Shown here: positions 34,580-46,124 of the stretch, in pieces
Position numbering within the stretch: position 1 is the stretch's first letter
Layout: every line of letters begins with the position of its first letter
Assembly: GCA_038025085.1 (NCBI GenBank)
Contig: CM076154.1
Location: forward strand, 22,924,501 to 22,988,500
Length of the DNA: 64,000 nt
Source: Tetragonia tetragonoides
Taxonomy: Eukaryota; Streptophyta; Magnoliopsida; Caryophyllales; Aizoaceae
Reading direction: 5' to 3'
Made by a program: the position numbers and the translations under genes
The notes under the pieces: model-generated
The model's database searches: none
Told to the model about the DNA's origin: nothing
Seen by the model: the letters and a program-made list of their open reading frames with translations, nothing else

Positions 34580-34850
34580 TAACCCAAGGCTTATATAAGG
34601 CTCGCACAAAAAAAGACGAAAATAAGGCAACCCGTCGGGAAACAAGCTTCAGTGGCCCATAGGGAAGCCGCCGAAGGCTCGGCGGCCCCGTTATGGCAGC
34701 CCAAGCCCAGCGGCCCAGCCGCTGAGCTTCAGCGGCCAGCCGCCCAGCCTTCGCGGCCCAGCCGCTGAGTCTGGCGGCCCCTGTTTTGACCCCCGCTCCT
34801 TCGCGTCAACCGCTGAATGCCCTCTTTTGGCCGCCGAGCCTCCTTTTCGA
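34580..34850 (-). promoter_or_regulatory. Promoter region of P antisense gene 1
   Basis: A TATA box (ttatataagcc on the minus strand, about 34590-34600) lies about 100 bp before the start codon. A GC-rich block of ccgctgagc/cagcggc repeats (34660-34810) lies upstream of it. The Tat LTR and T3 have the same order. Confidence 0.7.
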
Positions 34851-35281
34851 GACAACACTCTTCTACCCGGTTTTGGACACTTTCCTTAACCGTTTTGGAC
34901 TCCGATTTGGCTCAGTTTCCTATTTATTCTATTATTACTATTTTCTATTATTTCCTTAATTATTTATGGGAACTCCACTATTTCTTTTTTTTTTTTTATG
35001 ATTATCGTCTTTTATTTTGTTCATCCCTTTTACACTTATTAATTTTATTTCATTTTTGGCACCCCTTTCTTTTTTTCATTTTTTTTAGGGGGGATAGGGT
35101 GCACCCAATTTTAACTTTTTGGCTGTACCATTTTTTGCTACATGGCTATTACTGGCCATTTTGTTTGACTACCTGTGCATTTGCATTAAACCAATTGTAT
35201 GCAGGGACCAATAAAAATAGCAATATATTACAAAGCAAAGTCTAAACATTTTGTTCAACACAAATGTTCAAAAATTGTATC
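34851..35281 (+). other. P spacer between the two antisense genes
   Basis: No gene seen. T-rich tracts near 34980-35090. The reverse of this text is found in M at 22777-23230. Confidence 0.6.
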
Positions 35282-37839
35282 TCATATAAATACATTATCA
35301 TAAAAATCTTCACCCGCATCAGCATCTAAACGGAGCACCTCAAAGTGATCCTCTGACCTCCGAGGCTCATCGCCAAAGATCGACGCCGCCAGCTGGCCAG
35401 GGTCAAAGGAAGAATGACGGGCAGGCTCCCGATACGAGCACCCCTCTCCAGCATAACTCGAATCATACCCCCACGAAGAACGAGGAGGCATGGTAGGCAT
35501 CATAGGAGCACGGACAAGGGGCTGGTAGTAAAGGCCACCATAAGGAGCATATCCCGCATACCCGGGATAAGAAGGGTACATCGGCATGGGCATAGGAGTA
35601 GGATCCACGAACTGAGTCATCCTACTCCCACCAGGACGATCCATCCGATGCACAGGCTCCCTCTCTCTCCGAGGGCTCTCCCTCCGAGGACTCCTCTCAC
35701 GGGAAGGACTACGCTCACGCGAGCTCACGACCTCATCATTAGACATAACCACCTGTCCTGATCGACGAGGAAGGGGTCGACGATACTCAACCTGCAACCC
35801 ACCAAACATATGAGATACATTTCTCAAAGCATGTAACTTTGAAGATGCAAAACAAGTTTACCTTATCCAAGTCAGCTCTAGAGCAAGTGCCCATCGAGAG
35901 AGCTCGAGAAATCCAGGACTTCATGGCATGCATCATCTTGAAGACCTTCCCGGTCTGCTCACGATCAAGCTACGCAAAGAAAAAGTCAATACAAGCATAA
36001 AAGCAGCTAAAATCACATGCAACAGGTAAAATTACAAATTTACCCCTGGATGCCCAACTGGAAGAGGAAGACCCTGGATGTCCTCATCAAGGTCCTCCGT
36101 CATCGGGATCTCTCCCCAACACTCCTTCCCGCCGTAATCTCGACCTCGGACCCGCATATCCGGGATATCCACATAAACATCATCAACCCGAGGCTCCTAC
36201 AAGGCAAAGGAGATTAGTAACCAACAAAGCAAGAAAGGCATAGAAAAGCAAAATATAAAATTCTTACCTTCAAACCCACAAATGAAGGCATGAGGTGATC
36301 ACGACGGAACTGCTCGTAGTGCCCCGCAAGGTCTTCTGCAGGCTCCCTCAAATACCGCATAGCATCCGAGCCTACCATGGCCTCCGCAACCTGCTCACGA
36401 GACAAGCACCTCACCAAGAACATGGTCGAGGGAGGATCCAAAGGAATCCTCGGGCCAGCCACGTCAGGGTAAACCTGACGGAAGATCCGCTCTCCCAAGT
36501 ACCACTCAAAAGAGAACGGGCCCGCAATCAGGATCCTCTGACGATCTAACGCCCTGGACGAAAGAACAGCATCCAGAGCCAACCCATGGTACTTCGCCCA
36601 AGGGAAGTAGTCAATCTACACAAGCATGCAATATGAAATATTTCCACACCTTGAAATACAAACCATGAAACAAAAAGCAAAATTGCATTACCTTGTGCCA
36701 ATCTAGGCGCAAGATAGCCTCCCTATACTGCTCGAGAGTCGAAAAGGGCGCAGGACCCCTATGACGCCACGCCCTACAAACCGGGAAATCCAACACCCAG
36801 CCCTTCGGTGCCATTCCGGGAAATGCTCAAAGAATCAAGGCTACATCGAAACATGAGGCTAAGTACCATACACTTAAAGCAGGCAAATCATTAAAATGGA
36901 CACAAAAAAACAAAAACGCTTCTACAAGGCCTTCCAAAAGCCGCACAAGCTCACAGGAGGCAGAGTCGTCTGCTTGTACCCCTCATCGTTCACGCGGCAA
37001 ACCGCATACACCTCAAGAGGTTGGCGTAGCCTAGCAACCCCCAGTTGTACTCTCTCACCCTCTCCCAATCCAGCAAGCTGGGGAGGTAAATAGCTTGAAT
37101 ACGCTCTCCCTTGTCACCAAAGATGGTGGTGGCAAGGAGATAGGCGATAAACTTCCTTGCCTTCTGCTCAACCGAGGTAGACCTCTTGTACCTCGCATCA
37201 GTCAAAGCGGCATAGAGCTCGCTATAGGGACGATAATGGTGACCCTAGGTATTCCCCCAAGGGCCAAACAACTCCACCATCTCAGTCTTACGTCTCTAGA
37301 TGGAAACGTCATACACACTGGGCGTACCCACACAAGGCACCCCAGTCAACATGGAAAACTCCGATGGAGTGATCATCATCTCCCCATTAGGGAAATGGAA
37401 CGTGTTGGTGGTATCCCAAAAACGCTCCAAAGACAAGCGGACTATGCACCTTCTAAGTTCGTTCAAGCCACGCAAAATCGCATGCGCTACGAGCTTGACA
37501 ATTGCATACACTTCCTACACAATTCTACTCAAGGCAAAGCATATAAACTAAATTCAATGCAAAAAAAAAACTATGAATTTAAGGTTTAAGGCTTACCACA
37601 AACTTGGAAGCACGAGAACTCAAGTGAGTCCCCGGTCGAAAGAGCAATTCCGACCGATCCCAAACAATGTCGGGCATCCTATCCGATCGGGTGTACCTAT
37701 CTTGAGGGAAAGCCACATTAGGCTTCCTCTTTGAAGGCTTGACATGACAGGGAAAATCCTTGGTGAAGATATTGATTTCTTCAACCTTCTCCCGAACCTC
37801 GGCCCTTCTACTCCTCTTCTTCGCCAATTTGGGAGCCAT
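35282..37839 (-). pseudogene. P antisense gene 2: plant mobile domain protein, multi-exon
   Basis: Homologue of the M gene at 20024-22776, on the strand opposite to P pol. Exon 1 is 37597-37839 (MAPKLAKKRSRRAEV, 81 codons, phase 0). Intron 1 is 37515-37596. The last exon is 35282-35791 with the Arg/Ser-rich and MPMPMYPS tail, intact. The exon with GPFSFEWYLGERI (36582-36250 region) and the LDREQTGKVFKMMH exon are also intact, and the donor that is AT in M is GT here. Exon 2 has lost about 210 bp, including the segment before RRCIVRLSLERFW, and has stops after YDVSI and WGNT. It was therefore damaged independently of M. Confidence 0.85.
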
Positions 37840-38530
37840 GAAGAAAGATGAACAACCTAGCAAGAACAAACAAGCAAAAATGGAGAAATTCGGATTTTCT
37901 CTCTCCAAGGGTTTCCAAAACCCACTCACAAATTCACTCCAAACTTGTGAGAAATCACAAATAAACTTCAAATTATGCAAATATTATGCAAACCCAAGCA
38001 AATGCAAGCAAAAAGAAGCAAATTTGAGCAAGAGATGAATATTGGGCAACAATGGAGGTAGAGAGAGAGAGACTCAAAATTTTGGGGAAGAATGACCCAA
38101 AATTCGGCTCCCTCTCACACAAAAACCCCGTTTTCGCCTTTGAACCGGCCCAGCGTCCCGGTTCAGGAGGGCCCAGGCTCCGCGGCTCAGCCGCCTGGCC
38201 TGGCGGCCCCTGGTTTAACCTTCGCACGGCTGTTTCAGCCGCTGAGCGAGCCCGTAAAGGCCGCCTAGCGCTCCGCGGCCGTCCGCATGGCCGCCCAACC
38301 AGTTTTTTCTGTTTGCCCCCTCGGGGCGGGCCCACGAGTTCGAATTCCACGCGGAATTGCGTTTCTCGACCATTGGAAGATTTGAATATGTCACCCAAAA
38401 TGACTCTTTTGCGCTCACAACTTGGTTTCCTATCCTAGGGACATGGCATTATCTATTTTTGCAGGCGCGAGCCTTATATCTAACTTTTTACAGGCACATG
38501 CACTTCATTTTATTATTTGCAGGCACAACT
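37840..38530 (-). promoter_or_regulatory. Upstream region of P antisense gene 2 with GC-rich block
   Basis: A pyrimidine-rich leader (ctctctctct on the minus strand near 38060-38075) and a GC-rich block at 38130-38345 mirror the M region 19450-20023. Frames through the block (up to about 140 codons) have no conserved character and are not called. No clear TATA box. Confidence 0.5.
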
Positions 38531-38757
38531 GAAGCAGAGCAACATACCGCTCTTCGGCGACGAAGCTATCAAAATTAGCGCCGTGTCAACAACAACTAAA
38601 GCAGGGCAACGCAATGCCCTTTGACGTTGAAGCTATCAAAGTTAGCGTCACGTTGGCAACAATTAAAGCAGGGCAACGCAACGCCCTTTGACGATGAGGC
38701 TATCAAATTTAGCGTCATGTCAGCATCCACAAAGCAGAGCAACACACCGCTCTTTAA
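38531..38757. repeat. 66-68 bp minisatellite, three copies, in P 3' UTR
   Basis: The text gctatcaaa followed by ttagcg recurs at about 38563, 38631 and 38698. Same unit as the four copies in M, reversed. Confidence 0.88.
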
Positions 38758-38888
38758 ACAAAGCAGGTAACCCTGACCACAGGCGGTCAGGAGTGTATCT
38801 TTTCTTCTTTCTAACATAAAGCATTTTCCAAAAAACATTGCAGGCATTTTTAGCAAATACTTTGACCTTCGCTTTTACAAGCTAGGCC

Positions 38889-38902
38889 AAACTGGGGGCT
38901 TC
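38889..38902 (+). other. P polypurine tract
   Basis: aaactgggggcttc sits directly before the 3' LTR start at 38903. Confidence 0.7.
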
Positions 38903-40414
38903 TGTAGACACCCTAATCGGTTCTCATTCCCTGACACCGCAACGCCCGATGATGATGAAAATGGATTAACATGGACGTAAGTACAAAAGGACATTGCTCG
39001 GAAATCTAGACCAAATTCCTTGAAACCTCAGTCTTTGGATAGCCTTGTTATAAGGATTCCAGCGCCTTTGACCTTGCCTCAATCAGGTTTCTGGATCAAG
39101 AGATATCGCGTCTCGAAGATTTTGGTCAAAACCGCTCAATCCTGGCCCTTTGGGCCAGCCCAAGGGAAATTTCGTAATTTATAGAGCACAAAAGTCAAAA
39201 AACCCTAGTCACGCGCGCGCCGTCAGGCCCAGCGGCTAGCGCGCGACAGGGGAGGCTATCTGGCCCGCCGCTGGCCCTAGCGGCCACCACGGGCCTCAGC
39301 TGCCCTCCTTGTGGCCGCTGGACCCAATTTTTTATTGGGCCGAGGTTTGGCGCCGGGCTTTCAGCCCTAGGTCCCTAAATCCGTCCCCCAACTCTATAAA
39401 TACTCCCTTTCACCACCCTCTTCTGCGAGAGGTCAGTCAGTTCATAATTTTGAGAGTATTGAGAGCACATATTTTCCCAAATTCAGAAATCTGAAGATCT
39501 AAGCTAGCAATACACCTAGCCTAGCACCCAAGATCGAAGAGAAATCCGAATTCTACTAGTCCCGTTCGAATAGAACGTCCAGGTTAACCATCCTGAGGGC
39601 CTGATTCTTTATTAAATCTCTTGTTTTTGTACATTAATCATGTTTTATTTAGCTTTTGATTATGGTTGAATAAATCTCCATGCCTTTGATTTTGTACATG
39701 ATTAGTTTTTGAATAAATTATGCATGATTAGTTAGTATAAAGTTTGAGTCTTTTTATTAGTTTATGCAAGTTTGCATCTTTTTATAGTTTTTGCATGCAT
39801 ATAGTACCCTCCTAGCTTTATTTTAGCATAAAGTTAGCACCTTTGCATTATTTATTATTCTTTTGAAGATACTAACGGTTTTATTGATGTGCATATGCAA
39901 TATTTGGCGTGTTTAGCAAAGTTGGTAGGTTGGAGCGTTAATTTAGTGCTTTATATCATGTTCATGCTTGTTAATAGTATGCATGTAAATTGGATCTAAA
40001 TCGTGCAAAGTGATAACGTAGGTAATTTGGTTGCTCTTAACCTGCCTAGTTAATTTAGGACTATTGGACGACCGGATTTCTGTGGAACCATCTAGCATAA
40101 ATAAATATTTGACATGGATAAGCTTAGTAGAGGCCGTTAATACGGGCGATTTAGATAAGATTCGTTTTTTTTTTTTTTATTTTGTACCTACATCCCCGAA
40201 CTCAATACTTAGTCCCCATGGGCATGAGTCAATTCCCAATAGGAATTAGGGTGCACCTTTGATGGTTTCCAATTGTTTCCTTAAAATTGGTGGCCGCTTC
40301 TTATTTGCAAATTACTGTTCTTTATAATTAATTTGAATCGCATGCATATATTTAAGAACCATTAATTCCAACTAAATATTTCAATTAAGCGCTGGAAAGG
40401 CGGGGGTTCTTACA
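38903..40414 (+). repeat. P 3' LTR, complete
   Basis: 1512 bp from tgtagacaccc to gggttcttaca. The TATA box ctataaatac lies at 39393-39402. A GC-rich block (39205-39320) lies about 73 bp upstream of it. This is the only complete Tat LTR in the window and the reference for the M LTRs. Confidence 0.93.
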
Positions 40415-42308
40415 TGAGGCTCATCATTAGTTGCAATATTTACTGTCTCTGTCGACTATTGAAGTCTTTTACTCATGTTCGATTAGTGCTTTAATAACTT
40501 CTGTTGGCAATTCCGTTATATCTTCTGAATTTTTAGCAGTGAGGCAATCCGACTAAGCAAAATCGACACTCATAATATTAATAGAAGCGGACAATACATT
40601 AATGAGGTCATCACTAAGGACCTTAGTAATAGCAGGAATAGACTGGGGTGAACTACCCGACGCTTCTAGGATAACAGACTATGAATCAGACTCGGACTCG
40701 AAATCAGACTCAGAATCAGAAATGGGCCCTCCTATAGGACCATTGCTGATTGTGAACTTGTACTTGGCTCTCTTGACTGGAGTCCACTTCGTCTCGTGCT
40801 TCCAGGTGGTGCGGTCGGGCCCGATTGGGGCAATCAGCTTGCACAGGTCGAAACCTTTCATTAAAAAGCACAGCAAGGGGAAGTTTGGTTGTTGTCTCGT
40901 TGTACTGACGATGTTCTTTGCCATATAATAGTCCGAAGTCATTGGGTGCCATGTCATTAGCCCAATATTTAGTGGATTGGTCCTCATTAAGAGGTATGGG
41001 TGCGTCTTCACTCATGATGAAGCAGTCTTGGAATGCCTTAAAGCGTTGTATTAGGATGCCGTTAATTGTATATGGTTCAAGGAATCCATAGTAAGGATAT
41101 GGGTCGCCTTCTTGAAGGAATTGCCCATTGAGGGTGAGGGGGTAAGGATCCATGTTGTGTGGGATAGGTTTGTTAGCCGCGCGGGCTCTTTTCTTAACCA
41201 TCTCTTTGGATATGTAGGCTCTAACTTCTTGCCTCGTGGGCCTATAGCCCAGCCCAAATAGATCATTTTTTATTTTGATGTTCCAGCAGGTTTGAGCTAC
41301 CTTGGGATGAGGGCCCAAAGTGGTTCCTGGGAAGTGGCCTTGCTTTCCGAGTAAAGCATTCATATTAAGTGTGGGCTCTATTTTTTCTATGAAGGCTATC
41401 TTCTCAAAGCCCCATAACTCCTCGTCTTGCTCATTATGCTCTATCTTTAGGACTGGAGCTTTCTCAATCTGGGCTACCATAGTTTCAGCGCAGACTTCTA
41501 AAGTGGATCCTACTAAGGATAGCTTTTTCTTTTGATGCAGGGTTGAGGCTACAGCATTTAGCCCATCTAGCCAAGGCCTTCCTAAGAGTAGGTTGAAGGT
41601 GGCTGGAATGTCAATTACATGGAACTGGACAATTTTCTCGATAGGCCCAATATTGATATTCATGGAGAAGGTACCCAATACGTTCCTTTTGGAATTATCG
41701 TAAGCCCTTAGCCCTTGTGCGGAATGCGCGAGATTGTTGCAGTCTATTTTGAGGTGTTCAGCAGTCCTCAAGGGGCATACATTTACAGTAGAGCCGTTGT
41801 CAACTAAAGTCATAGGGACTTGTCTTTGTTGACAGATTACAGTAAGATAAAGGGCTTTGTTGTGGTGCATACCCTCAGGTGGAAGGTCTTTGTCAGAAAA
41901 GGTGACGGGAGTGGATGACTTTCCTTGGACCAGGAGGTTGACTACCTCTTCAGGAGTGGCATTTGGAGAAATGGTAGTTGCATTCAAGGCCTCTAGCACG
42001 ACCCTTCTATGAGTGATAGAAGTGGTCAACAGTTGCCAAATGGATATATCAGCTTTTGTTCATTGTAGTTGCTTGAGGATGTTGGTCCCATCGTCCTCTT
42101 TGGCCATTTCTCTTTGGGCCGAATCCCTGTTTGGGATGGCTACAGGCTCTACGGGTTGGATTTGAGATGCATCCATATAGATGTTTTCGGGCCTGAACTG
42201 ACGTCCTGATCTTGTGAGATAGTTTAGGGCTTTATCATCCTCTTCTTTCTCATCATCGGAGATATCATACCACGCTTGAGGAGTCAATACATCTTCTGGA
42301 TAAGTCAT
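40415..42308 (-). pseudogene. pol: M protease and linker, truncated by P insertion
   Basis: The frame 42308-40716 is open apart from one TGA near 42060, where P has AGA (LQLQ followed by TKAD in both). It includes MTLVDNGSTVNVCPLR (protease site DNGS), DIPATFNLLLGRPWLDG and the linker motif FGLGYRPTRQEV. A frameshift near 40870 leads into the Asp/Ser/Glu repeat at about 40680-40730, and the reading continues to the TDE/NDEP-like segment at 40416, where the P LTR begins. RT and everything downstream are absent. Confidence 0.87.
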
Positions 42309-42334
42309 GACCCATTATCTTCCTCATCGATATC

Positions 42335-43841
42335 CTAAAGACTGCAGACGTTCGGCATGGACCTTAGGCTTGGGTATGGTGGTATGACCTGCCCAATAGG
42401 TGTGATCAAATAATATGGATCAAACCCTTCTTCTATGTCAATGGCAAAAGAATTCCCGAGGGGATCATTGTTGTTGCTGGGTGGTGGTGCATCTTTAGGC
42501 AATGGTATTGTGCCATTGTCAAACAAATCCTGGATTTTATCATTGAGAGTGTAACACTTTTCAGTGTCGTGCCCACGCCCCCTATGGTATTTGCAGAATG
42601 CAGACTCGTTCCAATATGGTGATCTTTTCTCTACAGGTGGATCGGGAGTAGGCCCAATCGGATGTAGATAGTCTCCTTTGATCAGCTTGCCTAGAGCATT
42701 GACATAAGTCATTCCAAGGGGAGTGTACCTTCTTGGACGCCTATCAGCTATGGCGTTCACTTCATTTCCTCTACTTGTGGAGGCATGGTGTGTATTAGTG
42801 TATTTCTTATCCTTATATCCACTTGTGTTGTTATTGTAAGTGACCTTGTTCTTCCCTCTTTGGAGTTGATCATCTTCGATGGCCATGCCTACTTAAGTCA
42901 ATTGGGCATAGGTGGTTATGGGTTTAAACTTCATGTGTTCACGGTACTCAGATGCCAAATTTTGGACTAGCATTCTGATTTGATCCCTTTCAGATGGGCG
43001 ATCAATCATTTCAGCTACCTTAGTCCTCCATCTTCTCACGAAATTGGTGAACCCTTCTTTATCACCTTGCTTGGTGATGTCCAACTCTCTTAATGTCATG
43101 GGTGGCAAGACATTGTCAGCATATTTCTGGAGGAATAATGTGGATAGATCTTCCCATTTCTCCATCTTTTGGGTGGGAAATTTGAAGAACCAGGCCCTGG
43201 CAGCAGGATCCAAGGTTTGGGGAAAGAGGTGAACATACAGCTCTTGTTCAATGCCTCTAAGGCCCAATGCAGTGGTAAAGGCTCTAATGTGATCTTGTGG
43301 ATCATCGGTTCCTTTGAAAGTGGGAACTTCGGGCATGGAGAACTTAATGGGCGATTTTCCCTTAGTGTGGGGAGCATAGCCTTCTGAATTGATGATCATG
43401 TCGTTGAAGACACGACTCTTGCCTAAGACGGATTCAAGCCTGTTCAACTTGGCTTGAAGCTCTTGGACCTCTTTAGTGGAGGGTTCAGCCTTTTCCTCAT
43501 CGGGCTTGGGCTCATCATCATCCTTTGTGGGGGGATCCAACTTGGCGACACGGGTTTCCATATCAGTGAATCTAGCATTCATGGCGACCATTTGGGCTAA
43601 AAGGTCATCCATCTTTTGGTCAGCGGTTCTCTCAGCGTCTCCAGACATAGCGCACTTAGGTGAACTAGGTGGTGAGGCTTGAGGTGACAGTGGCGGTGTG
43701 CGAAGGTAATCGAGCCAAATGGGGCCCACGAACTATGCTTGTGGTGAAGGTTCGAACGACAACTTGCGGACTAACCTTGGTGGACTCGTCTCTCTCCCAC
43801 TTCCTAGAGCCGGGATCTTTACTTCTACCAAATCTGGACAT
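42335..43841 (-). pseudogene. gag: M gag
   Basis: The start is placed at 43841 (MSRFGRSKDPGSRKW). A frameshift near 43750 precedes the open frame 43729-42893, with MDDLLAQMVAMNARF and FPQTLDPAARAWFF. A single in-frame stop after TTYAQLT separates it from 42886-42335, which has the knuckle-like CKYHRGRGHDTEKC. M retains the segment of about 40 residues (EMIDRPSERDQIRM) that P lost, so it is the better guide to the family's gag. Confidence 0.88.
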
Positions 43842-44778
43842 AAAAAGGCCCGTTTAAAAAAATAGAAAATAAATGGGAACCTCCACAGAATAAAAAGGTT
43901 TTATTATAAAACAAATGTGGGAAGAGAATCTAGCACTAATCCTCAACATGGTGATCTTTTGGGAAAGACGCGATTTTATGTAAATAGCATATTCTAGTCA
44001 ATGATCTTTCGACTTTATTAGAATAACAAATACTCTTGACTTGCTTATGGGATGAAATTCCCTAATTTAAGGAAAAAAGATATACTATTGACTTGCATAT
44101 GGAATAAAATTGGACTCTTTTTTTTTATTTGGTGAAAAATCATTGACGGGAATATATTATTTGCATGCAATCTAATTCTTATGGTAAGGAACGTCTTCCT
44201 AACATGGTCACTAGCATCGTCGGAGTCATACAGGGATTCTACTTCCTAAAAAGAAAAGATCCTAGACTTTATTTGTAAACCTGACAAAACGTACAAGCAA
44301 ACAAAAGGGAAACCATCCCTAACCAGGACTCAATAAAAGAATCCTAGGGGGGAAACTAATCACATAGCAAGGAAACAATTAATAATAATATGGCAAGTAA
44401 ATCAATTAGCACCTTGATATGGACTATGGGACACAATGCAATAGTTGTTATAATCTTTTGTTGGATAAGGTAACCCATGACCGGATGCGTTTTGTCATCT
44501 ATGGGGTGCATATGTAAATGCCATGGGGTGGAACATGACTATGTGCAAAGGTAATTCAGATCAAATGGGTCACTGGCCTAAGTCATAGACAATGTTCCAA
44601 AGGGTAAATCCTGTTTATGGAGTGGTGATGTCTTTCGACATCTTGCGATGATAGCGCATGCAGTATGAATGATATGGATGCAAAAGCATAGAAAATAAAA
44701 ACATACTGTAATTGAACCAAATAGTTAAAAATAAATTATTGACATGGATGAGTGTTCGAATTACATCCTCTTATTAAA
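43842..44778 (-). other. M untranslated leader
   Basis: About 940 bases with no gene, homologous to 23283-24271 of P. Confidence 0.6.
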
Positions 44779-44796
44779 TCCCCAGTGAATTCGCCA
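44779..44796 (-). other. M primer binding site
   Basis: The minus strand reads TGGCGAATTCACTGGGGA, one base inside the LTR end at 44798. Same type as in P. Confidence 0.75.
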
Positions 44797-44797
44797 C

Positions 44798-45582
44798 TGT
44801 AAGAACCCTCGCCTTTACAGCGCCTACTGCGAATTGATTTTAGTTGGAATTAATGGTTCTTAAATAATGTGTTGCATGCGATTCAAATTAATTATAAGGA
44901 ATAACAATTTGCCCATAAGAAGCCACCACCAATTTTTAAGGAAACAATTAGAAACCATCAAAAAGTGCACCCAATTCCTATTCGAACGGGACTAGTAGAA
45001 TTGGAATTGCTCTTCAATCTTGGGTGCTAGGCTAGGTGTAATGCTTGCTTAGATCTTCAGATTTCCGAATTCTCTTTGATTTGGGAAAATATGTGCTCTC
45101 AATGCTCTGAAAATTGGGAACTGACTGACCCTCTGCAAAAGAGGGTGAAGAGGAGTAATTATAGAGTTAGGGGACGAATTTAGGGGCTTAGGGTAAGATG
45201 CTGGGGCCCAGCCAAAAAAGCGGTTCAGCGGCCACACGGAGGGTAGCTGGGGCCAACTAATGGCCCCCGCTGTCACGCGTTGGTCGCCGAGCAGGCTGCG
45301 ATGGTCACCAGGCCTGGCGGCGCGCGCGTGACTAGGGTTTTTGACTTTTTGTGCTCAATAAATTACGAAATTGCCCTTGGGCTGACCCAGGGGGTCGGGA
45401 TTGAGCGATTTTGACCCAAATCTTCGAGATACGATATCTTTTGATCTGGGAACCTAATTGAGGCAAGGTCAATGGTGTTGGAATCCTTATAACAAGGGCT
45501 ATCCAAAGAGTGAGGTTTCAAGGAATTTGGTCTAAATTTCCGAGCAATGTCCTTTTCGACTTACGTCCATGGTAATCCATTA
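44798..45582 (-). repeat. M 5' LTR, shortened
   Basis: Matches the P LTR but lacks about 680 bp internally (junction near 44984 between ccaattccta and ttcgaacggg) and the outermost 60-70 bp at the E2 border. Its TATA region reads as a decayed attatagagtt near 45160. Confidence 0.85.
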
Positions 45583-46124
45583 CGATTTCAGTCCATCCTC
45601 GAACCTTTCGATTCCTTCGGCTTCACTTGTCAGAAGATTAGGAGCAAAGATAGCAAGCTCATTGAACTTGGCAGCATACTCGGCCACAGACAACTTGTCT
45701 TGGCTTAACCCTTCAAACTCATGCTGCTTAGGCGTCGTAGAGCACTAGGATAAAATCTAGCACGAATGGATACCTTAAAACGATCCCATTTAAAGTTCGG
45801 CGTTGCAAGTAAATCAGTTCTCTCATCATTCAACCACTTGTGGCCTCGCCTTTCAGATAGTACGTCGTAGAACTAATCTTCATTTGTTAGGCCGACTCGT
45901 AGCCAGGACCAACTTCTCGAACTAAATGATCCATGTTTCCAGCTTAGTTGGATCAACACCACCTTCGAACGTTTGAGGTTTATGAGTGTCAGAATCTCGG
46001 AAACTACGCGCAGAGGCTTGTGCGGTTTCCATTTCTTCTTGGCGTTCCATTTGTCGTGCCATGATCTCGACCACGTAGGTCAGACCATCCTCGAGTCTAG
46101 CGATTATATCGGCGTTGGTTTTCA
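45583..46124 (-). pseudogene. gag: E2 gag, N-terminal and capsid part
   Basis: The start is taken at MKTNADIIARLEDGL (46124); further upstream residues are not gag-like. It continues with MARQMERQEEMETAQ and QTFEGGVDPTKLETWI, then breaks into several frames in which capsid remnants can be followed to the FEDG-equivalent site at 45590. There M is inserted. The zinc-knuckle part is missing on both sides of M. The many stops contrast with the cleaner integrase. Confidence 0.75.

Larger units (their letters stand above)
23234..40414 (+). mobile_element. Tat-lineage element P, nested in M
   Basis: A plus-strand Ty3/gypsy Tat element: a 30 bp stub of the 5' LTR, primer site, leader, gag, protease, RT, RNase H, a second RNase H, integrase, antisense gene 1 (split by an LTR dimer), antisense gene 2, minisatellite, polypurine tract and a complete 3' LTR ending at 40414. 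There it abuts M pol. The second RNase H downstream of the normal one is diagnostic of the Tat lineage (Retand/Ogre group). The 5' LTR and the adjoining part of M were removed by one deletion at 23233/23234. Confidence 0.9.
17418..45582 (-). mobile_element. Tat-lineage element M, nested in E2 and split by P
   Basis: A minus-strand Ty3/gypsy Tat element. From right to left it has a 5' LTR (44798-45582, truncated at its outer end and internally deleted), a primer site, leader, gag, and protease up to 40415, followed by the P insertion, then the 3' part with antisense gene 2, a minisatellite, a polypurine tract and a rearranged 3' LTR (17418-18896). RT, both RNases H, integrase and antisense gene 1 are absent. 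Both outer ends are truncated against E2, so no target duplication remains. It is the same family as P. Confidence 0.85.

Noticed and set aside
17418..45582. M and P as one element with two LTRs
   Set aside because: Their gag-pol frames are on opposite strands, and each has its own primer site and LTR orientation.
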